64,000 bases of DNA, taken from positions 19,971,357 through 20,035,356 of the forward strand of contig NC_065545.1 of NCBI RefSeq assembly GCF_932294415.1. The letters run 5' to 3'. The position numbers and the translations under genes were made by a program. The first letter of the stretch is position 1. Each line of letters opens with the position of its first letter. This document shows, one piece after another, positions 36,601-49,538 of this stretch. The notes below the pieces were generated by a model. That model searched no databases. It saw only the letters and a program-made list of their open reading frames with translations, and was not told the origin of the DNA. Source of the DNA: Quercus robur (Eukaryota; Streptophyta; Magnoliopsida; Fagales; Fagaceae).

Positions 36601-37687
36601 ATTGATATATCCTAGTTATTTATTTATTTGTATTTTAATTGCAACAAATGAAAGAGAAGTGGATGAAAAGTTCCAACTAAGAAACCTTTTTATTTTTATT
36701 TTTATTTTATAATAATTATGATAGAATTTTATCTCTCCATGATTACTGATAAATGGAACTTTTTTGTATATATATATTTTTTTAGAATAAAAATTTATTA
36801 GTTGAGTTAACCTTTCCGATTTACTTGCATTGTAAATGACAAAAAAAGGCCTTCAATTTGATCTTGGTTTTGGGTTGGGTTGACTGAGGTGGCGATAGTA
36901 TCCAAATCCAAAACAACAAAGTGAGTGGGATTAAACGTGATTAAAGATAGGAGTAAAAATTTGTAGGCTGTCCTATAAATTTCATGCACGAGTGAGATCA
37001 AAATTTTCATCAACATCATCACATCAATCAAATTCAGTAACAAATATCAACAATATTCCTTCCTTCACGCCCATTGCCCAACATGATAAGAAGTTATCTT
37101 CAAATTGAAAAGCTCCTATATATATTTATATTGGCGACGAGTGTTGTAGGATCACGCCAACCGGATTTATGGGGATAGAAACATAGAATGCAGTTGTAAA
37201 AGGTAAGAATTCAATCATTCCACCAATCATAGCTTTCCCATCTGAGCAGAGAATGGATATCCCATCAATCAAATAAAAAAAGGAGGTGCTCATCATAGTG
37301 CGAGTTATCAATGGGCCGGGGGTGGCTCCTTCGTACGTAACCTTTAGCCATACAACTCCAATTTGGAACCTCTCTCTCTCGCGTGCGTGAGAGAGAGAAA
37401 CTTTTGGTCCACGTCAGCATCCCTGTTCTAAAGTGTGCTCGAGGCTTTGTTCTCTTCTCGGTGTGAGCCTCTGTTTCCATCCTATTAGAGGACTTCTTTA
37501 TCCTTCTTGTGGGTTCGATTTGTTCTTTATGGCGTATTTTGTTGTATCCTATGAGTTAGCCTTTTGGGTTTGTGTCTCTCCCAGGCCACTCTCACCTCTC
37601 AAAGACCCCTGTGGAATGAGTGTCAGTCTAAATCTACCTTGAACTAGTTCGGATCTAAACTTTTTTGTGCCAAAATATTTGAATTTT
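33675..37687. other. Intergenic region upstream of the IPT gene
   Basis: No gene is supported. It includes a MITE at 34314-34484, an AAT repeat near 35018-35040, a possible MITE remnant near 35510-35690, a TA repeat near 35815, and a tandem duplication at about 36384-36570 whose copies contain GATGACTATTGCCTCAACAA. The nearest part (33680-34300) may hold IPT regulatory sequence. Confidence 0.5.
34314..34484. mobile_element. Small MITE upstream of the IPT gene
   Basis: The left arm GGAGTAATGTTAGGGGAAGT...TTTTTGACACA and the inverted right arm GGAAAATACTAGGAACATAA...TTTTTGTCACA are imperfect inverted repeats, and the interior repeats ACGAGTTGTGAGTAGTGAA in both orientations. Length is about 170 bases. 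Confidence 0.6.
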
Positions 37688-37823
37688 ATGGTCTGTTTGG
37701 ATGAAAGGGGGAAGAAGGGAGAGTGGAGGAGTGTAGAGTGAAATTGGCTAAAAATAAGTTAATTTTGTGTTAAATCTACTCTACTCTACTCTATCTAACT
37801 CTCCCTTAATCCAAACGGACCAT
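37688..37823. mobile_element. Small MITE
   Basis: ATGGTCTGTTTGGATGAAAG and the inverted right end ATGGTCCGTTTGGATTAAGG are TIRs about 136 bases apart, with an AGAGTAGAGT-rich interior. The 'GTTTGGAT' type end is very common in eudicot MITEs. Confidence 0.65.
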
Positions 37824-38070
37824 TAAGGCTAAAATTCTAGCACGATGGGTTCCTCCTTTTGATGATTGAGGATACGTGTTTGCACCGTAGGATAAACATT
37901 CTCTTCTAGATTTGAGTTGGATTTCTTGTATTGATGCTATGATGTTAGTAGATTTTTGTATGAGAGTTTTCATCTCTCCTAGCATATAATGCCCTTATAT
38001 TTATCTTTTACTTGTATTTATTTGATATTAGCAATAAAAATTGATGACACACACACGCATATATATATAA

Positions 38071-38262
38071 GAGTAATACTACCGACACAAATTATTTTAC
38101 AATATTTTTACAAACGGTTGATGTGACAAATTCTTACTAGTTCTAACATGGGCCCATCACTAACATCGCATTTTTACTTGCAATAACTATTTGGAAAATA
38201 CTAAAGCCACATCAGCAATTTGTAAAAATGTTGTAAAATAATTTATATCTGTAGCATTACTC
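38071..38262. mobile_element. MITE with about 55-bp TIRs
   Basis: GAGTAATACTACCGACACAA and the inverted right end GAGTAATGCTACAGATATAA continue as near-perfect inverted repeats (AATTATTTTACAA(C/T)ATTTTTACAAA). Flanks TATATATAA and TATATATGA could be a 9-bp target duplication, but the sequence is low in complexity. Confidence 0.75.
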
Positions 38263-41200
38263 TATATATGAACAATAACTATTTAAATAAACATTTATTA
38301 TTACAAACTATACATTAATATATTTGTAAGAAAACATTTGCATTGTTAAGAGCTATGTAATTAATTAAAAGAAATGTATGATGTGAATACAATGAATCTT
38401 TACTATTACTTTGGTTATACAAATGAAAGAAATATCATATATTAGATAAAAGTGATGACGTATTAACAATGAAAAGGGTTGTTTACTGTTTAAATTATTT
38501 AGAACATGCTAAACTATTGATGAGACCATTACCTCCGTTGACTTTATTGATAATGACATCATCACTGACCTGTTGCGGCACCTTCACCATCACCATCACC
38601 AACAGCAACAACAACAACAACAAAGAGTGTGCCTCTTAATGTTCATGGATTTTGTGGGGTTTATAGTCGAGATTAAAGCCATTCAGAATATTGAGGGGCA
38701 TTAAAGTTAATTAGTTTTTGCTTGGGGTCAACTTTACTTTGCACACATTTTACTATTTTAGGTCACAATGGGTTGCCTCTTGGCAAAAGAAGATTATTTG
38801 CTTTATTTGGGCATGAACTTTAGATTCTGTGGCTATATGTATTCTTTGGATTACAATTTAAAATCCTAAAAATAGGTTATTATGGGTCTGATCACCTCTT
38901 TTTTTTTTTCTTTTCTTTTTTTATATTCCATTTGAAGTCATGCTATTTATCAAAATGTCCATTTTTACTTTATATTAATATTGTATTTTGTATTCCTTTA
39001 TTTATTTATTTTTCATTCCCCCGTTTGAATTAACTTAGATTTTACCCCATCATAAGTATTTAAATAAAACGTTGACTATTATATTTTAATAGTTATTTAA
39101 ATTAATGAGTATATGTCAAAATTCAATCAACTCAATATGGATGAATACGATCTTAAAAACTCTGATATGAAATTACACAAAGAACTGACTCAAGAGAATT
39201 GTAACCTAACCCTTTTCCTTTAGCACAAAAAGTGGTACAAAACTAGGAATTTATCCCATCAACAACAGAATAGATGAACTATAAGCTAAATTTAGGCTTG
39301 GAGTGGGGACTAATCAGGCAATGCAAGGCCTGGCCTATTGCTCATTTCAATGAATCGAAGATATATATTAAAATTTGGTCGGCAAACCCCATGCAGTCTC
39401 TTGATTTTGGAAAACCCGTCCCCACCTTGTCTAATCAATAAAAATCAGTGTGAAAGGAGTGGCTGTGATCTCACTCAGCATGTATCTAGCTCAAGTCTTC
39501 ACAACAAAAGGGCCACAGCTTCAATTGGGTTATGAGTCTTATGACCTATGATCCACCCAAAAACATGGTTTAGCACTACCCGATTTTTTAACCAAACTTG
39601 GACTTTATTTCTTCCACAACTCTCTTGCCAGGTGACATGTATATATATATATATATATATATATATCTTAGATTTTGGTCTTGGGTTGGCTCGGGTAGCC
39701 CAAAACTTCACTATCCTTTCATGGGCTGGATTGCCAGCCCAGGCCCAATCATAAATTCAAGAGTGGAGGCAGTTGTCTCCTTGAATTTTAAACTATTAAG
39801 TAGGAGTTTGCCGATCGCTGAGAGTGTGATGAAATCTATGACTGGAAAAAGATCCCTAAGTGAGATTTATGCTTTTGTCAATCACTGAGAGTGTGATGAG
39901 ATCTATGATTGGAAAGAATCCTCTCATTTACATCCTCCCATTTTCTCCTATTTTAATCCAAATATAAAACATGTGCCACTTTATAAAAATTCAATATTTC
40001 TTGGGTCATTCTCCTGTACCCCTCTTTTTTTTTAAGGGTACGGTACCCACGTAAGTTTTAGCCATTAGATTTACTTATTTTAATCTTAGCCATTTATGTA
40101 ATTTTAATAGGATATCAGTTACCGAACAGTCAGGTTAACATATAAAACCGAAAAAGAAAAAAAAAAAACATTCGGTTCTACTTCTGCTCCTTCTCTCGCA
40201 TCTTGGCGTCTCTTCTCTCCAACTTTCATTGCTGATGTTCTTAGGTAAATCACTGAATCTATTTTTTGGCATCCAGTGGTGGGGTTTGGATTTGGCATCT
40301 GCGTTTACAAGTCTTTTTTTTTTTTTTCACGCGTTTCAGGGAGTAATGCGGCTACTGTTCATGAACAGTAGCCACAAAGGTTGACTTTTTCACGGTGAAC
40401 AGTGTACTTGTGCATTGTTCACAGACCCACAAATTCCACTTTTCAGCAACTTTTTCATTAAAAATGGGTCCCACGGTACTATTCACACATTTAAAAATTA
40501 TTTTGCTACAGTGTTTTCAGTTTCAGAAAAAATAAGCTCAATCCAAACAGACCCTGTGTCTTTACAATCTAGAGTCTCTAAATTTCTTATAGCATTCATT
40601 TAGGGATTTTGATTCTTAACCCTTTTCCTCTATATTTGTTGAAGTTAGGGAAAAACCCTAGTGATCTGTTTGCATGCCATGGATTCTGTCTCTTCCATCA
40701 ATTGTAAATCTGAATCACAAAATATTGATAGGATTGTCTAGGTTTATTTGTGCCTTTGTGGGTTTCATTTGATTTGTTTATGATTTTTCTGTTGATTTTT
40801 TTTGATTTGTTTATGATTTTTTGGGGGTTTCGTTTGATTTTTTTTTTCCTGATTTGTCTATGAGTTTTGTTTGATTTGTTTCTGATTTTTTGTGGGTTTG
40901 TATCTACTGGTAAGGATCAGAACTGCGCTGGTTTAGTTTTGTTAAGAATTTGTTGATTTATAATACAAGTATTGGCATAAATAAATGATTTAGAATGGGA
41001 AAAACATAGTGGAAAGTGGAAACTATACAAAGTTCAAAAATGGGGACAAATTATAACTCAAAAGACAGGAAAACAATGTCAAATTCTCATCCTTGAATAA
41101 TGGAGGTGGGATGGATGGTGGAACCATCCTCCCTATTCCATTGAATATAAAAAGAAGAAGAATACAGATAAAGATGTGGTATAGTTTCTTCCAAAGGGGC

Positions 41201-43366
41201 ACAATGCAGAAGGTTTAGGCCGATGCATAGGGATCTAAATCACCCATGGAAGAAGCCACATTGCTAGGGAAAGAATTAAAACTATTAAAACTTAATCTTC
41301 TTAGCCCGTTGCAGCTTTCCATTTAGTAGCATCTTTTTCTATTACTCTTATAGATGTTGGAGTAATTTAAAAATTGCAACTTAAGACCAAAATTCTTTAG
41401 TTGTCAATATGCCAAAACTCGTGTCTTTCAATCCTAAAATCCACAAGAAACAAAATATAGAACGATATGAGACAATTGTCTTTCTATCATTTTTATATGA
41501 ATTAGCAATAACTTTGGACTTATAAATGATAACCTAAATACGTTGGGATTCCAACAACATCTTTGTCCTTTTAAGTGAAATATTATCCTGGCATTTTGTT
41601 TTAGAGACTGAGTACTAGTGAAACAAAGGCAATTTGTTTAACAGAGATCAAAAGAGTTGTTTTTGTCCTAACTCAGAACTACTGAAATCCAGAACTAGCT
41701 ATTAGATGTACTGCTAGAGATCTTGCTAAAATTTCATTGAAATATGTCTTAATATTTCCTTCATATTTCTAGAAAAGAAACAGTGGATAAAGGGACTACA
41801 TAGGCATCTAAAACAACAAAACAAGGACTCAAGCAACACTAAAACCACATCACATAGAACTTTACAATAGTTTTCACCTTAATTTCTTAATATATATTTC
41901 AAAATTCAGATGGACTAACATATATATTCTCAAACATCTGTATCATACGAATTTCGATTTCCAGATCTAGTGAGTGCAAAAATGACTGCTAGGGGCACTC
42001 TAGATTTCCTAGAAATAATGGATATCAAAAATAAGAAATTAGAATAAAACAAGGAACTTGGTTTCAATAATTGAGTTCAGGGATCGATAGTGTAGTTTTG
42101 TCTTCTTTATAACTATATGCTTTTTCCTTGACTGTTATCTATTTGTTATTTTTTTTGTTACCATCAAGCATTCAACTTAGCACATAGAAAATTCCATTTT
42201 AATGAATTTATATGTTTTTTTTTTTTTTTTAATAGATGTCAAACAAAGCCTGGATTATAACTTTATGCCTTTATGGTAAGTTAAGCAACCCTATGAATTC
42301 AAGACTACATCAAAGATGAAAGGAAATTCATGTTATGTAAGTGCAAAACTACTTTCTATACAAAGCTCTTATAATGTCTCAACTTTTGATACATCTTAAT
42401 GGAATATTTGTGCAAGACAACTTTTGATATCCATTATGAAGCAGGTTCTTGTGGCTCCTTCCTTGCAGAATTCTTTTTTTAATATTGGTGCACTTATACA
42501 GGTATGCCTAATAAATTTATATTTGTTTCTTTTTTCTATTTTAGAAGAGAGAATTATATTAAGATTTGGTTCCATTGTTGTGGAATAATTTTTAATTACA
42601 CGTCTCATTATTTTGTAGGACTTGTTGGAACTTTTTAGATACAAGTTGGCGGCAAAGCTAGTGCTTTCAAAGGATAATAAACAATGATGTTTTAAATTAT
42701 TTAAAGCACTAAAAAATAGAGCTATTGGATTATTTTTTTTTCAGCCTCTCAAATGACAATGCTTTGTATAAGTGTGAATGTGAGTCTTTATCTATCAGCA
42801 AACAAGAGCACTGTATACATCATCTAGATAATACACAACCTTCAATTTTGAGTTTTGACATTTGTAGGTTGTAGTTTGTACTAAGATAAAAGTGTAGGTG
42901 CGATAACCTTCTCTGTTTGTGGTATCAACCACAATGAATTTTTGTTCGTTTATTATTTCTTCATGAATCATATTGAATCATCTTCTATATTCTTTTGATT
43001 TGATTTCTCACGTTTGCTTAAGGATGTTTTTTTGGAATAGAATGATAAAATATTCTCTGACACATTTGCCCTTCAATTTCATTATCAAATAAAAAAAATA
43101 ATCTAAAGCATTTCTCTAGCTTTGAGACAACAATGATGATATTTTGGAACTCATAGGACATTATTATCAAGTGTTTCACTAAAATTGACGAACAATGACA
43201 ATTTGAGCCATCCATTTGAAAGAGTTACTTGGAGAGGTAAAGATAGTGAGAGAGATTGAGACTCTTTATACAATCCAATATCTTTTTATTAAAATATAAA
43301 ATTGAAAATTTCAAAATATTTTAAAATATCTCATATGCAGAGGGTGAGAGAGATTCTAAGATTCAC

Positions 43367-43406
<40 letters not shown>

Positions 43407-43715
43407 AGCTCGAGATGAAATGCAGTCTATCTTAAAGTTTGGACAAAAAAGTTTAATTCCAGTGGTCCATTAATGACAGAAGTAATGGCCATTTTATGGG
43501 AACCATAGTTAGCCAAGATAAGGGAATTCAAGAACTTCATAGTGAAAGAGGATGCCAAATCATGCTTTCATGCACTCAATGGAGCTTTAGATTAAATGTT
43601 ATGGTCAATCTCAACACTAATGCAAGGGTTATCAATAGAAAATTGTATTGGTTTCGTATATTAGTTCCCAAAAAATTGTGTTTTTCTATAAACATTTGAG
43701 AATGGAACCATCAAA
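38263..43715. other. Long intergenic region, no gene supported
   Basis: I see only AT-rich sequence, a CAC/CAA repeat near 38580-38625, a TA repeat near 39640-39665, a MITE-like remnant near 40325-40555 that ends AATCCAAACAGACC, and a (GA)n run at 43370-43402. Short frames are low in complexity or lack any recognisable motif. Confidence 0.5.
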
Positions 43716-46505
43716 TTTGAGAAAAAAAAAATAAAGGAACCATTATATGTGACAGAAGAATTGTTAAATTTGATATTGGAACTGCACAATGTGATAATGG
43801 AATCATCAAATTTTAGAAACAAATAAAGAAACCACTAAATGTAACAAAAGAACTGTCAAATGTGATGTTGGAATTGCACAATGTAAGGATGAAACCGTCA
43901 AATGTGAGAAAAAAAATAAGGGAATCACCAAATGTGACAAAAGAACTGTCAAATGTGATGTTGGAATTGCACAATGTGAGGATGGAAGCATCAAATGTGA
44001 GAAAAAAAATTAAGGGAACCATCAAATGTGAGAAAAGAACTGTTACATGTGATGTTGGAACTGCATAATGTGAAGATAAAACTATCAATGCACAATGTGA
44101 AGACGAAACTATCAAATGTGAAAAAAAAAAAAAAAAGGGAACCACTAAATATGACAAAAGAACTGTCACATGTGATATTGGAATTACACAATGTAAGGAT
44201 GAAACTGTCAAATGTGAGAAAAAAGTAAGGGAACCACCTAATGTGACAAAAGAACTGTCACATGTAACAAAAATAGAGCAGATGTGATGTTGATACTGCT
44301 TAATATGATAATGGAACCATCAAATTTGAGAAAAAAAGAAAAAGAAAAAAAGAACCACTATATGTGATAAAAGAACTGTCAAATGTAATATTGGAATTGC
44401 ACAATGTGATAATGGAACCGTTGAATGTGAGAAAAAAAATAAGGGAACCATCGAATGTGACAAAAGAATTGTCAAATGTGATGTTGGAATTGCACAATGT
44501 AAGGATGAAACTGTCAAATGTGAGAAAAAAAAAAGGGAACCACCAAATGTGAGAAAAGAACTGTTACATGTGATATTAGAATTGCACAATGTGAGGATGA
44601 AACTGTCAAATGTGAGAAAAAAAAGAGTAGGAGAACCACCAAATGTGAGAAAAGAGCTGTCATATATGATATTGGAACTGTACAATGTGAGGATAAAACT
44701 GTTAAATATGAGAAAAAAATAAGGAAACTACCGAATGTGACAAAAGAACTGTCACATGTGATGTTGGAACTGCATAATGTGAGGATGGAACCGTTAAATG
44801 TGAGAAAAAAAATAAGGGATCCACCAAATGTGACAAAAGAACTTTCACATGTGATGTTGGAACTACACAATGTGAAGATGGAACCGTCAAATGTGAGAAA
44901 AAAGTAAGGAAGTCACCAAATGTAAGGAAAGAACTGTCAAATGTGAGAAAAAAGTAAGAGAACCACCAAATGTGAGAAAAGAACTATCACATGTGATATT
45001 GGAACTGCATAATGTGAAGATGAAACCGTCAAATGTGAGAAAAAAGTAAGGGAACCACTAAATGTGACAAAAGAACTGTCACATGTGATGTTGGAATTGC
45101 ACAATGTGAAGATGAAATCGTCAAATGTAAGAAAAAAAGTAAAGGAACAACTAAATGTGACAAAAGAACTGTCACATGCAGGGGCAGAGCCAGAGGGAGG
45201 TGAGGGGGGGCACCTACCCCCTCTGACTCCTAAAATTTTCTTGTCCATGTAATCTTAAATAGTTACTCACTGGCATAGAGAAAAACCAAAAAAAGGACAC
45301 TCACTTGGTTGAAACTTGAAAGTGACTCTAACACGAAAAAGAAAGTAAAAAATAGTTTTCTCAAATATCAAACCATGTCACATTTTCACCTATTTCACTG
45401 TTCTTGTATGTAGCTTTTGTCTTGCCCCACGTTTGACACCTATTTGACAACAGTTTTCTTTTTTCTTTTCTATCATTATTTTTACCATTTTCACTATAAA
45501 TGATACTTTTTCACAATATTTTATTGTTGCTACAAATTTTACTACTTATATCTTACAAATTAGCACGTTACCAATCACAAAAAAATAATTCTAAACATCT
45601 ATTCATTATATTGTTTTTCACAGTATTTTATTGTTGAGTGATGCTAAAAATGTTACAAATTTTACTACTTATATCTTACAATTGGCACGTCACCAATCAC
45701 AAAAAATAATTCTAAACATTTATTCATTATATTGTTTAAGTAATACTAATCACATTTTGACCACATCAATTTATAAACTTTTTGTTGTAAATTTTGTAGT
45801 AACTATGAATTGGCTATTTTTGTTTATTTATTTTAATGATATGAAATATATTTATTTTCTTATAATTGTTTATTTATTTTGTTATTATTATCTATTAATA
45901 TTTTTATATTAATTTCACTTTAACTATTGTCTTTCAATTTTGCCCCCTCTGAACCAAAATCCTGGCTCCGCCACTGGTCACATGTGATGTTGAAACTGCA
46001 CAATGTGACGATGAAATCGTCAAATGTGAGAAAAAAAATAAGGAAACCACCGAATGTGACAAAAGAACTGTCAAATGTAATGTTGGAACTGCACAATGTG
46101 AGGATAAAACAGTTAAATGCGAGGAAAAAAGTAAGGGAACCATCAAATGTGAGAAAAGAAATGTCACATGTGATGTTGGAACTACACAATGTGAAGATGG
46201 AACCGTCAAATGTGAGGAAAAAGTAAGAGAACTACTAAATATGACAAAAGAACTGTCACATGTGATGTTGGAACTGTATAATGTGACGATGAAACCGTCA
46301 AATGTAAGAAAAAAAAATAAAAGAACCACCAAATGTGACAAAAGAATTGTCACATGTGATGTTGGAATTGCACAATGTGAGCATGGAACTGTCAAAGGTG
46401 AGAAAAAAATAAGAGAACTACCAAATGTGAGAAAAGAACTGTCACATGTGATGTTGGAACTGCATAATGTGAAGATGAAACTGTCAAATGTGAGAAAAAT
46501 TGTAC
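43716..46505. repeat. ~93-bp minisatellite array
   Basis: About 21-22 diverged units carry, in order, AAATGTGACAAAAGAACTG, TCACATGTGATGTTGGAA, TGCACAATGTGAAGATG, AACCGTCAAATGTGAG and an A run. For example, GATGTTGG recurs at 43864, 43957 and 44051. Each unit holds four copies of an AATGTGA word about 23 bases apart, so the array may have grown from a shorter repeat. Reading frames on both strands are by-products of the near-multiple-of-three period and are not called as genes. The array is interrupted by a hAT-type element (45179-45976). Confidence 0.92.
45179..45976. mobile_element. hAT-type non-autonomous element inserted in the minisatellite
   Basis: Termini CAGGGGCAGAGCCAG and (inverted) CAGTGGCGGAGCCAG are hAT TIRs. 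The 8-bp duplication GTCACATG flanks it perfectly (45171-45178 and 45977-45984) and is itself part of the satellite unit. The element is 798 bases with no transposase. Inside, a block of about 120 bases (ACAAATTTTACTACTTATAT...) is tandemly duplicated (about 45533 and 45655). Confidence 0.93.
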
Positions 46506-46769
46506 ATAGCAAGAGAGAGAGAACATTAATTCATACCAGGGAAATAAAACAAGCACAAAAGAAAGAAAGAAAAATTGACATTTTAAAAATATAGTTAACC
46601 AAATGTACTGGAAAAAAAAATTAAAATCCTAATAGAGATTACAATCTTTAAGTATAGTCTTCATCTTCTCGATATTTAGAGGTTTCTCATAGCATTGATT
46701 TTGACCTGCTGTAATAAGATCATATTTGTTTGAATCACGTGTAGTGACTTCGATGATCATATTATTGAC

Positions 46770-47919
46770 TATGAAACACGGATGCGTTTCCGGATTCGGA
46801 TGCGGGTGCGAAACTCGGTAATTTTTGAAAAAGTAGGGTGCGAGTAGGGTGCGAGTGCTGAGATTTTTGAAAAAGTAGGGTGCGAGTGTGACGATTAAAA
46901 AATTATTAAAAATATTTTTATTTATATTTTCTATCTATTACTAAGCATATATATTTTTTTCTATATATTGTTAATCATTACATATTGGCAAATATATAAT
47001 AACTAAATAAACTATCAAACCCAAGTCACGATTCCCAAGTTCACAACATTACACTATTACAGGCAGCTTATATAAAGAAATATTTAATATGTTTATACGG
47101 TCAAACAAGTAATTCACAATTTATTGATGTAATAAAACTAATAATTTCAATAGGGAGTCTAGATTAAAAAAAAAAAAGTGAGACCGAGATTTCAATAGGG
47201 AGTCTAGATTAAAATATTGTTCATAGAACACTGTGTGAACTGAATGGTGAGTACAATAAAAAAAAAAAGTGTGACAATCATTGTTTAATAAATGTGACCC
47301 AGTGGGCCACATATCAGATATTAAACTGATAAGAACAGAAACTACACTTACCTAAGTTGAGAGTTGGGTGACTTAGGTTGGTGAGCTTGGGAGTTGGGAG
47401 TTGAAACCGAGTGGACATTTTGAAGCTTGAGTTGAAACTGAGACCGAGATTTTGAAGGCTTAAAGCTTGAGTTGATTCAGTTGAAACGGTGAGAGAGAGG
47501 GGAGTGATGGGTCTGTGAGAGAGAGGGGAGATGGAGAGCTCAGAGCAGAGAGGGGAGACGGAGACACGACACAACTGAGAGGTAGAGAGGGGCTGAGCAA
47601 ATGATTCACAAATGACTTAGGGTTTTTGGTTTTGAAGGTTAGTTTGAGTTGAAACGGTGCATTTCACACTTTTTTTTTTTCCCAAACTTGAATTTCGGCT
47701 TGTATTGTATCAGCCTGTATTGGTGGTTTCTGCCAGTACGATTCGATTAAGCCTGAGTCGGCGCGAATCGGCCCGCATCGGCACCAAGTCGATGCGTATC
47801 GTGAAAAAAAAAAAAAAAAAAAAAACTGGATGCGGTTCGACGTGCAGGCAGCGGCGTCCCTCGCATCACCGCGTTGGACGCGGGTGTGGCGGCCAGTTTG
47901 CTGCGTCCGTGCATCCCAG
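46770..47919. mobile_element. Mutator-like element with 9-bp target duplication
   Basis: ATTATTGAC flanks it exactly (46761-46769 and 47920-47928). Ends are TATGAAACACGGATGCG and, inverted, CTGGGATGCACGGACGCAG, sharing a CACGGA(T/C)GC core, so TIRs are short or degenerate. The interior has repeats of GAAAAAGTAGGGTGCGAG (near 46830 and 46870), a duplicated ATTTCAATAGGGAGTCTAGA (47145 and 47190), and a GC-rich right end. No transposase is seen. A 9-bp duplication favours a MULE. Confidence 0.7.
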
Positions 47920-47929
47920 ATTATTGACA

Positions 47930-48815
47930 CCCGTAGCTCGCAACTCCTTTGTCACCTATAATAAAACAATAATTAGGCAAGGGCACATTTTTATTTAATG
48001 GTGAGATTTGAGAAGATAATAATGGTGGTGACGGGTGATTATGATCAAGTCTGTCCCTTCACACTCCTTTTCCTTTCCCACTTTTTTATAATACATGTTA
48101 TGTCCTATACACAGTGAGACCTTAAATTTGCACTTTTTTTTTTTTTTGGTAATGTAATGGGGTTTGGAAAATGAATTTTCTTTAGAACCCCAAGAAAGAT
48201 TTCATCTTTGTAGCAAGAAGCCCATTTCATTATGTGTTGGGTTCTGGGTTTTGCATATTATCTTCAAAATTATGTGTAGAACTAGAATTCAAACAAAAAG
48301 AAGCACATCTGTTGTGAGTCTCGTGACAAGAAGCTTACAAAAGGTTTAGATTTGAAAGTCTTTTATTGATTGAAAAATCAACAAATACTTGGCAGAGACA
48401 AGAGTTTAGTGTGGGAGACAATGCCAAAGAAAGGTTGAAGAATGAAGGTGAAAAGTGAAGGGTCACATTTGAGTAGGTGTGGAAAGTGTCCAATCGATGG
48501 GAGCAGCAGTGTTAGTGTTTGTGTTTGTGAAACTCTCAGACTAGGGAAAAGCTTTCATTTCATTTGGGACTGAGGAGGGAGTGAATAGGAAAAGATTAGA
48601 GAATTCTTTGGGAAGAGCATGTCATGTTCTTTAGGTTCTTCCGGAAATATATTGAAAATAATTTTTTTTATTTAATTTAATTAGAAGTTAGGATTTATTT
48701 GAAGTAATTTAAAGATTTTTTTAGTCTATTTCATTACTCATAATATAAAATTTACGTGTCACAATTTGATTGGGCCGATTAGTACAAGTTGTTGGAGTGA
48801 GTGTGTTTCAAACAC
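47930..48815. other. Intergenic, nothing recognised
   Basis: Mixed-composition sequence with a T run near 48137. Short frames do not match any family I know. Confidence 0.45.
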
Positions 48816-49538
48816 TAGGCCTCGTTTGGGAGGAGAGAATGGAATGGAATGGAAAGGAATGAAAAGAATCATTTTAGAATATTCTTCCATTCTCTTGTTT
48901 GGGAGTTTTAATGGAGGGAATGGAAAGCTCATTCCCTTGTTTGGGAGTTTAAGTGGGAGGGAATGGAATGGATATGAGGGAACACTCATTCCTCTCTATT
49001 CCCTTAAAACCTCAAATTTTCATTCCCCCCAAAATTGGGAGGAATGGGAGGGAATGGAATTAGATTTAATGATTTTTTTACTAAAACTCCCAAAATACCC
49101 CTATATATTCAACTCTTTATTTTAAAATAGAGGTCTAATAGTAATATTATCAGAAAATGATTCCATTCCATTCCCTCCATGTTGCTCCCAAACAAGATTA
49201 GTTACATTCCATTCATTTTCATTCCTTTCCATTCCTTTATTTTAAAACATCCAAACAAGGATACTTAATTCCATTCCATTCCATTCTTTTCCATTCCTTT
49301 CCCTTACTTAAATTTAGTTCATTCCATTCCATTCCTTTCCATTCCCTTATAATTATTTCATTCCATTCTATTCCATTCCCTTATAAACTCCCAAACGGAG
49401 CCTAAACTCCCAAACAAGGGAATGAGCTTTCCATTCCTTCCATTAAAACTCCCAAACAAGAGAATGGAAGAATATTCTAAAATGATTCTTTTCATTCCTT
49501 TCCATTCCATTCCATTCTCTCCTCCCAAACGAGGCCTA
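48816..49538. mobile_element. MITE with about 150-bp TIRs and (GGAAT)n arms
   Basis: TAGGCCTCGTTTGGGAGGAG at the left is mirrored at the right (CTCCTCCCAAACGAGGCCTA), and the arms are inverted copies over about 150 bases, including TCATTTTAGAATATTCTTCC and GGGAATGGAAAGCTCATTCC. The middle (49190-49400) has further GGAAT-rich segments and an internal end-like CGGAGCCTA, which suggests nested or rearranged copies. TA borders both ends. The family is uncertain. Confidence 0.8.

Noticed and set aside
37126-37311. Minus-strand frame containing GKAMIGGMIEFLPF
   Set aside because: It looks protein-like over a short span but matches no family I know and has no flanking gene structure.
39598-39888. 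Frame containing a run of Tyr-Ile repeats
   Set aside because: Tyr-Ile comes from a TA microsatellite; no conserved motif outside it.
43806-46594. Many frames of 60-190 residues on both strands with repeated SHLTV/ELHNV peptides
   Set aside because: They follow from a tandem repeat with a period near a multiple of three; frames on both strands are equally open and none has a start context or a known fold.
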